DNA of 64,000 bases from Morganella morganii (GCF_019242955.1 NZ_CP066129.1:124001-188000); one strand, 5' to 3'. Numbered from the stretch's first letter, positions 1 to 10,030 are shown. A program made the numbers and translations. The notes: generated by a model from the letters alone, not told the origin.

Positions 1-1248
1 GTGGTCTCTTACCGCCTGAAAGCACGTCCGATCCGTGTGCTCTCCGCCAGTGGTTCGCTGGTGGTGGTGGCGTTATATCTGATCGCGCAGATGGTGGGTG
101 CCGGTAAACTGATTGAGCTGTTATTCGGGCTGAATTATATCGTGGCGGTTGTGCTGGTCGGTATTCTGATGGTGTTTTATGTCCTGTTCGGCGGCATGCT
201 GGCAACGACCTGGGTGCAGATTATCAAAGCGGTTCTGTTACTTGCCGGAGCCAGTTTTATGGCGCTGATGGTGATGAAAGCCGTGGATTTTAACTTTAAC
301 ACCCTGTTTAAAGACGCGGTTGCGGTACATAAAAACGGGTTGGCGATTATGAGCCCGGGCGGTCTGGTGTCAGATCCGGTTTCTGCATTATCCCTGGGAC
401 TGGCGCTGATGTTTGGTACTGCCGGGCTGCCGCATATTATCATGCGCTTCTTTACGGTCAGTGATGCCAAAGAAGCCCGTAAAAGTGTATTTTATGCCAC
501 CGGATTTATTGGTTACTTCTATATTCTGACCTTTATCATCGGTTTCGGTGCCATTTTGCTGGTCAGTCCGAATCCGGTATTTAAGGATGCGGCGGGAGCT
601 CTGATCGGCGGTACTAACATGGCGGCGGTACACCTGGCGGATGCTGTCGGCGGAAATCTCTTCCTCGGCTTTATCTCTGCGGTAGCGTTCGCGACAATTC
701 TGGCGGTTGTGGCCGGGCTGACCCTGGCAGGTGCATCCGCAGTTTCTCATGATCTGTATGCCTGTGTTATCAAAGACGGCAAAGCCAATGAGCGGGATGA
801 ATTAAAAGTCTCCAAAATCACTGTCATCATCCTCGGGATTGTCGCCATCGGGCTGGGTGTTCTGTTTGAAAAACAAAATATTGCCTTTATGGTGGGGCTG
901 GCCTTCTCTATTGCGGCGAGCTGTAACTTCCCGATCATCCTGCTTTCCATGTACTGGAAACGGCTGACCACACGCGGCGCACTGGCAGGAGGCTGGCTGG
1001 GATTGGTAACAGCAGTCGTACTGATGATCCTGGGTCCGACAATCTGGGTGGGTATCCTCGGGCATGAAAAAGCAATTTATCCGTATGAATATCCGGCACT
1101 TTTCTCAATGTTTGCTGCCTTTATCGCAGCCTGGCTGGTGTCTGTGACGGATAACTCCGCACAGGGTCAGGAAGAACGCAGCCGCTTTGAGGCGCAGTTT
1201 ATCCGCTCTCAGATCGGCCTGGGAATTGAGCAGGGCAAATCTCACTGA
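1..1248 (+). CDS. actP: Cation/acetate symporter ActP, 3' part only
   Basis: Sodium:solute symporter family protein that takes up acetate and other short monocarboxylates across the inner membrane. The reading frame is open from the first base, so the N-terminal part (roughly 130 residues by comparison with E. coli ActP, about 549 residues) lies outside the window. The visible 415 residues contain about nine hydrophobic segments and stretches nearly identical to E. coli ActP, such as [20 protein letters not shown] and [20 protein letters not shown], and end with an ActP-like soluble tail ([15 protein letters not shown]). The first codon shown is GTG but is internal. A good terminator follows directly. 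In E. coli the gene is the last of acs-yjcH-actP; the upstream genes cannot be seen here. Confidence 0.95.
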   Translation: MVSYRLKARPIRVLSASGSLVVVALYLIAQMVGAGKLIELLFGLNYIVAVVLVGILMVFYVLFGGMLATTWVQIIKAVLLLAGASFMALMVMKAVDFNFNTLFKDAVAVHKNGLAIMSPGGLVSDPVSALSLGLALMFGTAGLPHIIMRFFTVSDAKEARKSVFYATGFIGYFYILTFIIGFGAILLVSPNPVFKDAAGALIGGTNMAAVHLADAVGGNLFLGFISAVAFATILAVVAGLTLAGASAVSHDLYACVIKDGKANERDELKVSKITVIILGIVAIGLGVLFEKQNIAFMVGLAFSIAASCNFPIILLSMYWKRLTTRGALAGGWLGLVTAVVLMILGPTIWVGILGHEKAIYPYEYPALFSMFAAFIAAWLVSVTDNSAQGQEERSRFEAQFIRSQIGLGIEQGKSH

Positions 1249-1258
1249 CAGAGGTGAC

Positions 1259-1298
1259 AGCGCGGTTTCCGGCCCGGGGACCGCGCTTTTCTTTTTCT
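1259..1298 (+). terminator. Rho-independent terminator of actP
   Basis: An 8-bp stem AGCGCGGT/ACCGCGCT (1259-1266 with 1280-1287) is followed by TTTCTTTTTC. It starts ten bases after the actP stop codon. Confidence 0.85.
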
Positions 1299-1370
1299 CC
1301 GCCACTTGTTTTATCAGGTTGTTAATGGTTTACTGCAACCCGCTTGTTTATGTTACTTAAAAGTTAATTT

Positions 1371-1949
1371 ATGCGTCTGTTTTCTTCTGTTTTACTGATT
1401 GTGCTGATTGCTCTGGCACCGGCGGTTTTAGCCGGCGGGCCGGGGGCGGAGTACAATGTGAAAATTACGGTGATGGGCATATTACTGCTGCTGGCGAATG
1501 TGTATCTCTGTCGTTATACAGCAGGAAAAATCGTGGTTGGTTTGCTGACGATTTTGTGGGGGCTGAATTTATCTGCCTCGGCTTTTTTCCGCCGTGAGGC
1601 GGGAGCCGAATATCTGACGAACCTTCCTGATCTGCTTCATCAGGGATACTCCCTGTCCGCCGGTGAATTCCTGACCGAAAACAGTGGTATTGTGCTGTTT
1701 TTTATTGTGGTTTCCGGGGCCTATTTCGCGGTGGTTCATCTGCTGAGCAGCGCATTGCCGCGCCGTGCGATCCGTAATGCCGGTATCTCTCTGTTATTAC
1801 TGTCGTTTATTCTTCCGGTTGAATATTACGCGATGGAAAAAGATAAAACCCCGGGACTGACGGTGTATGATCATTACCTGCTGGGAACACCGCTCTACAA
1901 TCTTGCCGCCGTGCCGATGGCATGGCGGGGCTGCACCGGTATCAGCTGA
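1371..1949 (+). CDS. Unassigned inner-membrane protein, 192 aa
   Basis: I do not recognise this gene securely. It has a hydrophobic N-terminus and about five predicted membrane segments (approx. residues 3-22, 32-50, 54-70, 105-125, 135-150), then a short soluble tail with the motif YDHYLLGTPLYNLAAV. The layout, with a SAGEFL motif before the fourth segment and a PLYNL motif after the last one, recalls the N-terminal membrane domain of phosphoethanolamine transferases (EptA/CptA family), but the catalytic sulfatase-like domain is missing and the gene stops at 1949. It may be a truncated relative or an unrelated protein. No clear Shine-Dalgarno sequence precedes the ATG. It is convergent with the fimbrial operon that ends 40 bases downstream. 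Confidence 0.6.
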   Translation: MRLFSSVLLIVLIALAPAVLAGGPGAEYNVKITVMGILLLLANVYLCRYTAGKIVVGLLTILWGLNLSASAFFRREAGAEYLTNLPDLLHQGYSLSAGEFLTENSGIVLFFIVVSGAYFAVVHLLSSALPRRAIRNAGISLLLLSFILPVEYYAMEKDKTPGLTVYDHYLLGTPLYNLAAVPMAWRGCTGIS

Positions 1950-1957
1950 ATACCGGC

Positions 1958-1982
1958 CGCCGCCCGGATAATCCGGACGGCG
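1958..1982. terminator. GC-rich hairpin between convergent genes
   Basis: The stem CGCCG/CGGCG plus CCGGA/TCCGG with one mismatch and a TAA loop lies between two converging genes. There is no T-run on either side, so it is a weak terminator candidate at best. Confidence 0.4.
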
Positions 1983-1988
1983 CTGATA

Positions 1989-3044
1989 TCAGTCAAACTG
2001 TAAAATAAACTGAGTATTTGCTTCCAGTTTGCCGGGGCTGACCGAATCACTATAGCGGTAATATTCGGCAACCAGCGGAACACGTGTTTTTCCATCCTGT
2101 AATTCCGCAATTTTAACAAATTCATGATTAACCAGTACGGCATCATCATTCATCGGTGATGTGACAACAAAACCAACCCCGGATGCATTATTATTGCCGT
2201 TGTTATCAGGAACAATAACAGACTCTTTTCCGTTATAACTTTCGGTTTTAGCCGCCATTAATTTCATCCGGGCAGACAGCCCGCCATTACATGAAATAAG
2301 TAAATTATCTTCAGCTTTATAATTACCGTCCGGAAATCCTTTTGATGAAAACGCGTTCAGCGGCGCCCGGGGTAAATTAAATTCCAGATTAGCGTTGTCC
2401 AGCGAACATGATGCCGGTGCACTTTCAATTTTACCTTTTAACCTGTAGCTATAGCCTACCGCTGTTGTGCCGCCGCCGGGATTGTAGGCCTGAATTAAAA
2501 CAGTACCGATATATGCCCCGCCGGTTAAAGAAAGCGTATCCGGGTTATCTTTTGCGGCATAAATAATGACCGTTAAATCAAGCGGCAGGAGCGGACCCGA
2601 CGGAACCGGAATATTACTTCCCGGCTGATTCTGAAAATGCATACCGGTCCGGTTATCGATCAGAACATAAACAAAATTCCGATCGCCGCCCGGATAAATA
2701 TGATATGCAGGATAGCCGTCAATATCACCGTAATACTTGGCGACAATACCACTGCCTTCACTGTAGCTGGTATAGCCGTGAATACCGGCATCCGATCCGC
2801 AGTTCGCCACGCCGCCGATACCGCCTTCACGGACAAATGTGAAGCGGCCGACTTCCTGGTTCTGCTTTATATTGCCGGTAAGGCGCAGATTAATGGTTGA
2901 GGTCATGGTGGAATGGTTCTGATTTCCGCCTCTGAGACAGTCCTGTAACGCATAAGCGTGGCCCGCTGTACCTAATCCGCCCGCGGCAATTAACAGAGAT
3001 AAAATCAGATGTTTGGTTCTTTTTATCAGGTGACAGTATTTCAT
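1989..3044 (-). CDS. Fimbrial tip adhesin-like protein, operon 1
   Basis: Last gene of fimbrial operon 1. The roughly 351-residue protein has a signal peptide (hydrophobic stretch around residues 12-32) and the two-domain plan of a tip adhesin. The N-terminal half (about 35-205) is unique and presumably binds a receptor. The C-terminal half resembles a pilin domain: a cysteine pair (SCSL near residue 213 and ISCNGG near 253) and the chaperone-recognised end QFILQFD. I chose the ATG at 3044, whose first base is the last base of the usher stop codon; a TTG one codon upstream is less likely. The sequence is AT-rich compared with the housekeeping genes. The receptor cannot be predicted. Confidence 0.85.
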   Translation of the reverse strand: MKYCHLIKRTKHLILSLLIAAGGLGTAGHAYALQDCLRGGNQNHSTMTSTINLRLTGNIKQNQEVGRFTFVREGGIGGVANCGSDAGIHGYTSYSEGSGIVAKYYGDIDGYPAYHIYPGGDRNFVYVLIDNRTGMHFQNQPGSNIPVPSGPLLPLDLTVIIYAAKDNPDTLSLTGGAYIGTVLIQAYNPGGGTTAVGYSYRLKGKIESAPASCSLDNANLEFNLPRAPLNAFSSKGFPDGNYKAEDNLLISCNGGLSARMKLMAAKTESYNGKESVIVPDNNGNNNASGVGFVVTSPMNDDAVLVNHEFVKIAELQDGKTRVPLVAEYYRYSDSVSPGKLEANTQFILQFD

Positions 3045-5551
3045 CAAATCTCCCGCTGACAGTTCAGCTCTGTAATATATATTCCGTTCTTTGGTAACGT
3101 GCCGGTAATGTCATATCTGACAACACATTGCTGCATATTTCCGTCCTGCTTCCACGTTACGCGGATATCACCTTTTTCTTTATCCGCAATAAAATAGAGT
3201 GTATTAAAATTAGATACCCAATATTCAGCATCACCGGGCATCGTCGCTTTGGCACCTAACGGAATTTCTTTATTATCCGGGGTTTTTAGTGTGATCAGCA
3301 GCTTATAGCCTTTTTTCACATTGAAATCTGCCAGAATCAGCGCACCTTTTGTCGGAACAATATCGTTAATAATATTGTTTTCTATCCCGGTATCGTCCGG
3401 AATTGTCTGTGTATCAATCACAATATTGTTTTTACGGTACGGCGTCATACCTGAAACAACTGCAAGGCCCGAATTATTGGTCTGAGCAGACTGGCCGTTA
3501 ATGATACCGATACCGGCAGTATCTTTGGTCAGAATCAGTGCATTGGTATTCTGCAACGCAGGGGCGGCAAGTACGCCGTATTGCGTTGCCAGTAACGAAC
3601 CATTCATGCCATAGCTGAGGTTTTTATTATTTTTACTGTATGAGTAACCGGCATTAACCGTCGCATATTGTGAGCGGTAGGCGCTGCTCAGGCCGCCGGA
3701 ATTACCTGTGCCTTTGTTACCCTGACTCTGATAAATATCCCAGCTGCCTTGCTGGTTTTTACCGTAATTTCCGCTGAGTCCGGCCGTCTGTAATGTCTGA
3801 TGATCACCATCGGAGGAAATATTATAATTTGCCCATATGGCGTTATCTTTGATATTAAGCGGAACGCTGAGATTCATACTCACATTATACGTATTGCTCT
3901 TGCCGTTCTCCGTTCTTGCACCCTGATAATAGTTATAATAAATACCGTAGTTCATTTTATTAAATGAGCTGTTAAACCCGGTATTATAGGATTTTTGTTT
4001 CTTTCCGGATGTATACTCATAAATAACGGCAGACAGATTGAGAGATGAATTACCGGAAAAAACAGGCTGATTCAGCGATAAGGTATACTCATTTTTAAGT
4101 TTACTGCGATCGTTCCGGTTTTCATCATATGACATCGCATCTTCAAAACGATAAAACTTAGTATCAAAGTGACGGTAACCGACCAGAGAGACGCTGGTAT
4201 TTGTTGCTTCTATTCTCTTTGCGTAGTTAACGCGGAATGCATTACCGGCAGAGGTTTTATCATTATTAAGTGTTGCTTTTGCATGCAGGACATCCGCGGT
4301 GATGGCACCAAAAGCACCCAAATTGAATGCAGCGCCGATACCGCCGGACTGATAACCCCCGGCCACAAATGCGCCGCCAAATACGGTGACAAAGTCAGTC
4401 AGACCATAAAATATTTCAGCCTGATTAATTTTTTTTCCGTTACCCTTGTTGTTGCTGTCGTAGGTTCCGCCGGAAATGCTGTATCGTACATTTCCTTTCT
4501 TTTCCAGAGTGGAAATCGAGGAGAAAGGGACGATAAAATTTTTCTCGCTGCCGTCAGTTTCTTTCACATTAACATAAAGATTTCCGCCATTATTCATCGG
4601 GTAATATTCGGTCAGATTAAACGGCCCGGCCGGGACGCTTTGTCTCAGGATAATTTCGCCATTCTGGACAACCGTCACGACAGCTTCGGAATTGGCGATT
4701 CCGGAGATAGACGGGACATAGTTTGTTTTGCTGACCGGGTCCATTGATCTGTCCGTGGTCAGACGGACACCACGAAATTTAACAGAATCAAATAACTGTG
4801 ATGACGAATATAAATTACCGGCGGTAAACTCACTTTTCAGGGCGTTTATGTTTCTTGATAAGGTATTACTGATATTTTTCCATTTGTTTTTATTGTTATC
4901 ATCGTTCATCCAGGTGGAGTAATTCTGATAACGCCAGGCACCTAAATTTATTCTGGTCTGAATGTTTCCGTAATAGCTGTCTTTTGAGTCACCATTATGC
5001 TGACGATTCACAGCCGAAAATAAATAGTTAACAAACAGAGCAGGAATGCCGTTATCCCAGGTTTCCTGCGCTAATGCTTCCAGCTTATCTTTATTGATAT
5101 ATGACTGTGGTGTCGTCAGTGCATAGACCTTTGTATTAAGATCGAGATAGCCATGCGTATATTCAATGCCATTGATATTAAGGCAGCCATCGGTATCATC
5201 GTTATCTGATAACGGGAAATCCAGTCCTGCATTTTTCCATTCTTCCCGTGATAAGCAAGGGATGAGTTTTTCATCTCCGGCTTTATTTTTTTTCAGAACA
5301 AAATCAATTTCTTTTACAGCAACCTTATTGTTGTTAATGATCAGGGTGACTTTGTATTTTCCCGGTGCGTTATCATTGTCTTTAAAAACATCAATATCTT
5401 CATTGGTCAGCTGTGAGTCAGTGCCGGGAATATTAAATAAACTGGCCGGATAATAATCATCTGCCATAGCAGAGAGGGATGACCCTGCCAGAAGGAGAGA
5501 CATCACAGATAATGACATAAAATTATTTTTATTATGATATTTATTCATCAT
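3044..5551 (-). CDS. Outer-membrane fimbrial usher, operon 1
   Basis: Usher of the chaperone/usher pathway: a 24-strand beta-barrel pore that receives chaperone-subunit complexes and assembles the pilus. The roughly 835-residue protein has a signal peptide ending near SAMA, an N-terminal periplasmic domain (ASLFNIPGT and following), the barrel with many YxYxxx strand patterns, a plug region around FRGVRLTTD and YVPSISGIA, and C-terminal domains with paired cysteines (QQCVVRYDI and LNCQREI). The length matches the family. The start is uncertain: ATGs at 5551 and 5548 and a GTG at 5560 are all possible, with no strong Shine-Dalgarno. It lies 12 bases after the chaperone gene and touches the adhesin gene. 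AT-rich codon use suggests horizontal acquisition. Confidence 0.93.
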   Translation of the reverse strand: MMNKYHNKNNFMSLSVMSLLLAGSSLSAMADDYYPASLFNIPGTDSQLTNEDIDVFKDNDNAPGKYKVTLIINNNKVAVKEIDFVLKKNKAGDEKLIPCLSREEWKNAGLDFPLSDNDDTDGCLNINGIEYTHGYLDLNTKVYALTTPQSYINKDKLEALAQETWDNGIPALFVNYLFSAVNRQHNGDSKDSYYGNIQTRINLGAWRYQNYSTWMNDDNNKNKWKNISNTLSRNINALKSEFTAGNLYSSSQLFDSVKFRGVRLTTDRSMDPVSKTNYVPSISGIANSEAVVTVVQNGEIILRQSVPAGPFNLTEYYPMNNGGNLYVNVKETDGSEKNFIVPFSSISTLEKKGNVRYSISGGTYDSNNKGNGKKINQAEIFYGLTDFVTVFGGAFVAGGYQSGGIGAAFNLGAFGAITADVLHAKATLNNDKTSAGNAFRVNYAKRIEATNTSVSLVGYRHFDTKFYRFEDAMSYDENRNDRSKLKNEYTLSLNQPVFSGNSSLNLSAVIYEYTSGKKQKSYNTGFNSSFNKMNYGIYYNYYQGARTENGKSNTYNVSMNLSVPLNIKDNAIWANYNISSDGDHQTLQTAGLSGNYGKNQQGSWDIYQSQGNKGTGNSGGLSSAYRSQYATVNAGYSYSKNNKNLSYGMNGSLLATQYGVLAAPALQNTNALILTKDTAGIGIINGQSAQTNNSGLAVVSGMTPYRKNNIVIDTQTIPDDTGIENNIINDIVPTKGALILADFNVKKGYKLLITLKTPDNKEIPLGAKATMPGDAEYWVSNFNTLYFIADKEKGDIRVTWKQDGNMQQCVVRYDITGTLPKNGIYITELNCQREI

Positions 5552-5563
5552 TATTATCACGTG

Positions 5564-6250
5564 TTATTTTGCGGAATAATTTAATTCAACGGCTTTGCCG
5601 TAATCATTGATGTATGTCATTTTTATATTTGCAGGTAATTTAATTGCCTGCGGAACAGTTAGTGTTTCTGTCGATTTCGGTGACAGATATCCGGAAGGTA
5701 ATTTTACTTCCTGATTATTTACGGTTATCTTTGAAATATTCACATAATAGGGTGCAGGATTATTAACCGTAAGGCGATTACCGGACACAGACCACGCTAA
5801 CGTGTTCATGCCGGTTTCGATGTCCCGGTTGTTATCCAGAACAGACGGGCGATAAATAATCTTTATTCTGTTCGTCATCGAATAGCGCAGGACGTTTTCC
5901 CGGCCTTCTTCACCCGGTGCCACAAACTTAACATTCAGCCAGTAAAGTGACTCTCGGTCAGCGGGTAATGAGGCCATTTTTGTGACCTGTAATGTGTTCT
6001 TTTTTTCAGCCCGTAATTTGACGAGTGGTGGTGTTGAAACAAAGTCAGAGCTTACATTTCCGGCTTTATCTTCAACCCAGGATTGCAGCAGATAGTTTCT
6101 GCCTTTGTCCGTATTAAATGCAACAACGCCCTCACTGTTATTTTTTTCATGATAAATAACGCGGGTTGTTTCTAAACCAAAGCCGGCATAGCTTGTTGAT
6201 ACCAGAAGCAGTAATGCACTGGCAGCGATAATATTTGTTTTAGTGAACAT
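5564..6250 (-). CDS. Periplasmic fimbrial chaperone, operon 1
   Basis: PapD-like chaperone of 228 residues that completes the fold of fimbrial subunits by donor-strand complementation and hands them to the usher. A signal peptide ends near TSYA. Domain 1 shows the family pattern LETTRVIYHEKN, SWVEDKAG and PPLVKLRAEKKNTLQV. The conserved signature LPADRESLYWLNVKFV and the subunit-anchoring Arg/Lys residues are in place (R in TTRVIY, K in TNRIKIIYRP). Domain 2 ends in YINDYGKAVELNYSAK. It sits between the pilin and usher genes in the same direction. Confidence 0.93.
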   Translation of the reverse strand: MFTKTNIIAASALLLLVSTSYAGFGLETTRVIYHEKNNSEGVVAFNTDKGRNYLLQSWVEDKAGNVSSDFVSTPPLVKLRAEKKNTLQVTKMASLPADRESLYWLNVKFVAPGEEGRENVLRYSMTNRIKIIYRPSVLDNNRDIETGMNTLAWSVSGNRLTVNNPAPYYVNISKITVNNQEVKLPSGYLSPKSTETLTVPQAIKLPANIKMTYINDYGKAVELNYSAK

Positions 6251-6311
6251 AATTAAGCCTTATTTATTTTTATATGAGGGCGCGCAGAATATTTCATCTG
6301 CGCATAAATAA

Positions 6312-6878
6312 TTAATTATATGAAAGCGTGTAATTCAGTGTTGCATCAGCCTGGCCTGCTTCAACGTTGTCAGCGGTGCTGTAATATTTTGCGACGTAAT
6401 CAGCATGCCATTCGGCACTGGAGGAGACTTCATATTCTTTGGTAACAGAACCATTAATGACAATATCAGTATCCATATCATTGCGGTCATAGAGAACAAT
6501 ACCGATATTCTTAGCGGTATTTGGTGATGCCGGGTTATCCAGTTCCAGAATCGCGTCATGGCCATCTTTTGGCTTTCCGTGAAGCTGTAATGTCACTTTT
6601 CCTTTTTCCGGGCAATCCAGTAATGAAATACTTAAGGAACCATGTCCGTCTTCGCCGCCAACTTCATCACCGGTTTTAGTAAAGGCACTTGTCGGATAAC
6701 GACCCATTAAAACATCGGCATTAGGGGAATTGGTGTCATTCAGGACAATCGAACACGTGGCGTTATAAATAAAACCTTTGAATGAAATTGTACCTGTTTG
6801 CTCTGCGGCTGAAGCGTTCATTACTGTACCTGCAAGTAATACAGAAATTAACGTTTTACCAATTAAAGACTTTTTCAT
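6312..6878 (-). CDS. Major fimbrial subunit (pilin), operon 1
   Basis: First gene of fimbrial operon 1. The 188-residue protein has a signal peptide (MKKSLIGKTLISVLLAGTVMNASA), a short N-terminal donor strand (TGTISFKGFI), a cysteine pair (ATCSIV and LLDCPEKG) that would form the pilin disulfide, and the penultimate-tyrosine end TLNYTLSYN typical of FimA/MrpA-type subunits. A strong Shine-Dalgarno-like AAGGTTTAAG precedes the ATG. As the first gene it should be the most expressed, and the 61-base gap to the chaperone gene fits separate control of the levels. Confidence 0.9.
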   Translation of the reverse strand: MKKSLIGKTLISVLLAGTVMNASAAEQTGTISFKGFIYNATCSIVLNDTNSPNADVLMGRYPTSAFTKTGDEVGGEDGHGSLSISLLDCPEKGKVTLQLHGKPKDGHDAILELDNPASPNTAKNIGIVLYDRNDMDTDIVINGSVTKEYEVSSSAEWHADYVAKYYSTADNVEAGQADATLNYTLSYN

Positions 6879-7534
6879 CTTAAACCTTACTCAAATAAAT
6901 GTTTGTTATTACGTAATATGAAATGAATAACGTGAAATCTTATTGTCTTACCTGAAACAATAATTAATAAAGGCAGAAAACATCCGGTTAATGATTGCTG
7001 TATTTCTCATTTTCCGGAGTTTAATTTTATTTTTCTGCTGTTTATTATTTGTTTAGTTTATGGATATATGAGTTCTTCTCATTCACTCATGGATTGAGTA
7101 TATCGGAATGATTTGTTCAGAATACCCACCGGGGTATCGTTATGTAATGGTGTGTTTCAAATTATTTTTCCGGAGTTATTGATTTTAATATTTTGATTTT
7201 TATATATATTTTTGTTGTGTTTGTATTTTCCTGTTTATACTATTCTATACATCACAAAAGAGTAACCAGAATAAGTCATTAAATATCAATGCATTAAAGA
7301 ATAATAAATGAAAGGAAAACGTGAAGAGCATGCAGTATTTACTTACATCTGAAAGGCGTATTTTTTTGAAACTAAAATAATGTGGTGATTTTTTTGCAGG
7401 TTTAAATAATGATTTACATCAAAGATTGATAAATAATATGTTATGAAAGCCGAGAGTATTATCAGTCAGGCGGGAAATAACAGATACCGTAATACGATTT
7501 ATTACCGGTATCTGTTTTGTATGCGGAGATTAAT
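6879..7534. other. AT-rich intergenic region upstream of fimbrial operon 1
   Basis: 656 bases without a credible gene. The region must carry the promoter of the pilin operon on the minus strand. It is markedly AT-rich, as H-NS-controlled fimbrial promoters often are. A short dyad ATACCC-N4-GGGTAT lies at 7122-7137. I see no recombinase gene and no long inverted repeat pair of the kind that flanks invertible fimbrial promoters. Confidence 0.6.
7480..7518. terminator. Hairpin downstream of dcyD
   Basis: The arms at 7480-7493 (ACAGATACCGTAAT) and 7501-7515 (ATTACCGGTATCTGT) pair with one bulge. It lies 20 bases beyond the stop codon of the minus-strand dcyD gene. The T-run is better on the plus strand (TTTT), so it could work in both directions. 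Confidence 0.65.
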
Positions 7535-8554
7535 TTATATTGCAGCGCTCACTGCCGGATAGGCAAACAATCCGACGGCACCGCCGGTGTGTATAAACAA
7601 CAGCGGCGAGGTATCCTGCGGATGCCGGCGAACCTGGTCAATCAGTCCGGCCATCGCTTTACCGGTGTAAACCGGGTCCAGCAAAATGCCTTCGTGACGT
7701 GCCAGCAGCTCAATGGCTTCCAGCCCGCCGGCATTCGGCATACCGTATTCCGGTGCAAAATAACTGTCCCATAGTGCGACGGGTGCCGGGGTTTCAATAC
7801 CAAACAGCGGCGCCAGCTCATTTTGCAGTTTCACGACTTTCGGTGCCTGGTCGGCATAAGTCCGCGATACCGTGACACCAATAACCGGCGTCTGCGGCAT
7901 AACCAGCTGCAATCCGGCAGAAAGCCCGGCGTGTGTTCCTGCACTGCCGGAGGCCACCACCACAGCACCGAATTCCGTGCCTTCCGGTGTCTGCTCTGCG
8001 ATTTCCAGGGCGCACTGTACATAGCCGAGTGAACCAAGCATATTGGAGCCGCCGACCGGGACGATATAGGCATCGCTGAGCTGCATATGGTTGATCAGCG
8101 CCTGCATCTGCGCATCAGGATCGGTCAGTGCATCACACATCACGCAGTGAGCACCGAATAAATCGGTCAGCAGTTTGTTGCCGTTATTCAGGAAATCCGC
8201 GTCCTGACTGCCGATAGGATTTTCCAGCAGTGCCACACATTTCAGACCGTACATCGCTGCGACAGCCGCAGTCTGGCGGACATGGTTAGACTGAACAGCA
8301 CCGGCGGTGACAATAAACTGTGCGCCTTTTTCCAGGGCATCCGCCATCAGGAATTCCAGCTTACGCAGTTTGTTGCCGCCCGCCGCCAGCGGCGTCAGAT
8401 CATCGCGTTTGATGTAAATCTCCCGTCCCAGCAGACGGGAGAGATTGTTCAGTTTATTCAGCGGTGTCACACCGCTGAGCAGATTAAGCCTGCTGAACTG
8501 CGCTAATGTCTGTTGCAGCCGGGTTGCCCCGGCGGTATTTACAGAAGAAGACAT
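7535..8554 (-). CDS. dcyD: D-cysteine desulfhydrase
   Basis: PLP enzyme of the tryptophan-synthase-beta fold that converts D-cysteine to pyruvate, H2S and ammonia. The 339-residue protein matches the DcyD/ACC-deaminase-like family: [23 protein letters not shown] (with the PLP lysine in GGNKLRK), the phosphate-binding [11 protein letters not shown] and the C-terminal [20 protein letters not shown] lies six bases before the ATG. It is the last gene of a three-gene operon with a transporter (30-base gap) and a cystathionine lyase-type enzyme, which suggests joint breakdown of sulfur amino acids. In E. coli dcyD lies near the cystine uptake genes instead. Confidence 0.88.
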   Translation of the reverse strand: MSSSVNTAGATRLQQTLAQFSRLNLLSGVTPLNKLNNLSRLLGREIYIKRDDLTPLAAGGNKLRKLEFLMADALEKGAQFIVTAGAVQSNHVRQTAAVAAMYGLKCVALLENPIGSQDADFLNNGNKLLTDLFGAHCVMCDALTDPDAQMQALINHMQLSDAYIVPVGGSNMLGSLGYVQCALEIAEQTPEGTEFGAVVVASGSAGTHAGLSAGLQLVMPQTPVIGVTVSRTYADQAPKVVKLQNELAPLFGIETPAPVALWDSYFAPEYGMPNAGGLEAIELLARHEGILLDPVYTGKAMAGLIDQVRRHPQDTSPLLFIHTGGAVGLFAYPAVSAAI

Positions 8555-8584
8555 ATCATTTCCTTATTGAATTCACGGTCATAC

Positions 8585-10030
8585 TCAGTAGGTGAATCCT
8601 AACCAGAGGTAGACGGCCAGCGCAAAACTCGCGGTTAAGACCGCATACGGCATCTGGGTACGGATATGTTCAATATGGTCGCAGTCTGTCGCCATCGATG
8701 CAACAATCGCATCGCTGGAGATAGGGGATGTCATATCACCAAAGATAGACCCGGCGATAGCCGCACCAATCATATATTCCGGCGGCATACCAACGGACAG
8801 ACCCAGCTGTACACCAATCGGGATCATGATAGCGAATGTTCCCCAGGAGGTACCTGTCGCCAGTGACATCACGGCACTGATCAGGAAGATAAAGCCGACA
8901 GAGAATCCCGGTGCAATAACTCCGGATGTCACCTGGGCAATATAAGCACCGGTGTTGAGATCAGAAGAGACTGAGCCCATCAGGAAAGCGAGGATCATCA
9001 CCGAACTGATTTTGATCATACTGGCGTAGCCGATATAGAGCTCTTTAAAGAAGGTATCGACATTCATGACTCGGCGTACCAGGAACCAGACAAATGACAC
9101 CATCGTACCGAACATCACACCCCAGTAAACCGAGGTGGAGCCGCTGCCTTTACTGAATTCGCCGTCCCCGGTGATATACAGCGCCACCGGCACCATCAGA
9201 ATGGTGGAGAGGATAGGGATAAAGAAGTTCAGTGAAGTATGGCAGTTCGGATGATTGATAATATCGTTATCATCTTCCGGTTCGTCATGGGTTTCTTCCG
9301 GTGTGCCGGTAATAACATCCGCTGAGCTGATAAGTGCCTGTGCACGCATTTCTGCTTTGCGCATCGGTCCCCAGGAGACATTACTGAAGATATAGAACAG
9401 GATACTGGCGAGCGAGAACCAGGCCATGATGTTGTAAACCATGGAATGTGCCAGGATATCAAACGGTTCACCGGTAATCAGTCCCTGAGAGATCTGCACA
9501 CCGATAACGCCCATCATTGCCGCACCCCAGCCGTTGATCATGGCGGAAGAACAGACAGACACACAGGCGGTCTGGATGATGTAAGACATTTTCTCCGGCG
9601 GTACGCCGTATTTTTTCGCCAGCGCTTTGGTGGAGGCACCGGAAACCAGCTGGTTAATCGAGCTTTCGATAAAAATCAGGGAAGTGATAATCACCGCCAG
9701 CAACTGTACACCTTTGCGGCCTTTGATGATCTGTGTTTTGTTGGTCAGCAGGCGGACCAGTGCCCGTACACCGCCGGTCACCACGACCAGCCGCATAATC
9801 CCGCCAATCATCAGCATAAAGATGATGGTTTTGGCGTTGCCTGAGGATTTGAAGACATCAATAATCCCTTCCAGGGTCGCACGGACACCCAGTAAGAGGT
9901 TGTGATCATTAATAACAGTAAAGCCGACAAGTATCCCGATCAGCAGTGATAAAATCACCTGACGGGTACAGATAGCCAGAATAATTGTGACGACCGGGGT
10001 AATGACCGTCCAGATACCATAGTCCTGCAT
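8585..10030 (-). CDS. NhaC-family transporter, probably for an amino acid
   Basis: An integral membrane protein of 481 residues with about eleven hydrophobic segments. The pattern (ESSINQLVSGASTKALAKKYG, ACVSVCSSAMINGWGAAMMG and the C-terminal ATGTSWGTFAIMIPIGVQLG with IFGDMTSPISSDAIVASMAT) is that of the NhaC Na+/H+ antiporter family. Several members of this family are thought to exchange organic substrates, including methionine or malate/lactate, rather than only cations. Its place between two cysteine/cystathionine-degrading enzymes suggests uptake of a sulfur amino acid. The family call is firm; the substrate is an inference from context. Confidence 0.8.
   Translation of the reverse strand: MQDYGIWTVITPVVTIILAICTRQVILSLLIGILVGFTVINDHNLLLGVRATLEGIIDVFKSSGNAKTIIFMLMIGGIMRLVVVTGGVRALVRLLTNKTQIIKGRKGVQLLAVIITSLIFIESSINQLVSGASTKALAKKYGVPPEKMSYIIQTACVSVCSSAMINGWGAAMMGVIGVQISQGLITGEPFDILAHSMVYNIMAWFSLASILFYIFSNVSWGPMRKAEMRAQALISSADVITGTPEETHDEPEDDNDIINHPNCHTSLNFFIPILSTILMVPVALYITGDGEFSKGSGSTSVYWGVMFGTMVSFVWFLVRRVMNVDTFFKELYIGYASMIKISSVMILAFLMGSVSSDLNTGAYIAQVTSGVIAPGFSVGFIFLISAVMSLATGTSWGTFAIMIPIGVQLGLSVGMPPEYMIGAAIAGSIFGDMTSPISSDAIVASMATDCDHIEHIRTQMPYAVLTASFALAVYLWLGFTY

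Noticed and set aside
4169-4747. 192-codon open frame opposite the usher gene
   Set aside because: Mirror frame of a well-supported usher; its composition is typical of antisense frames.
6879-7534. Invertible promoter element upstream of the pilin gene
   Set aside because: No long inverted repeat pair and no recombinase gene found by eye.
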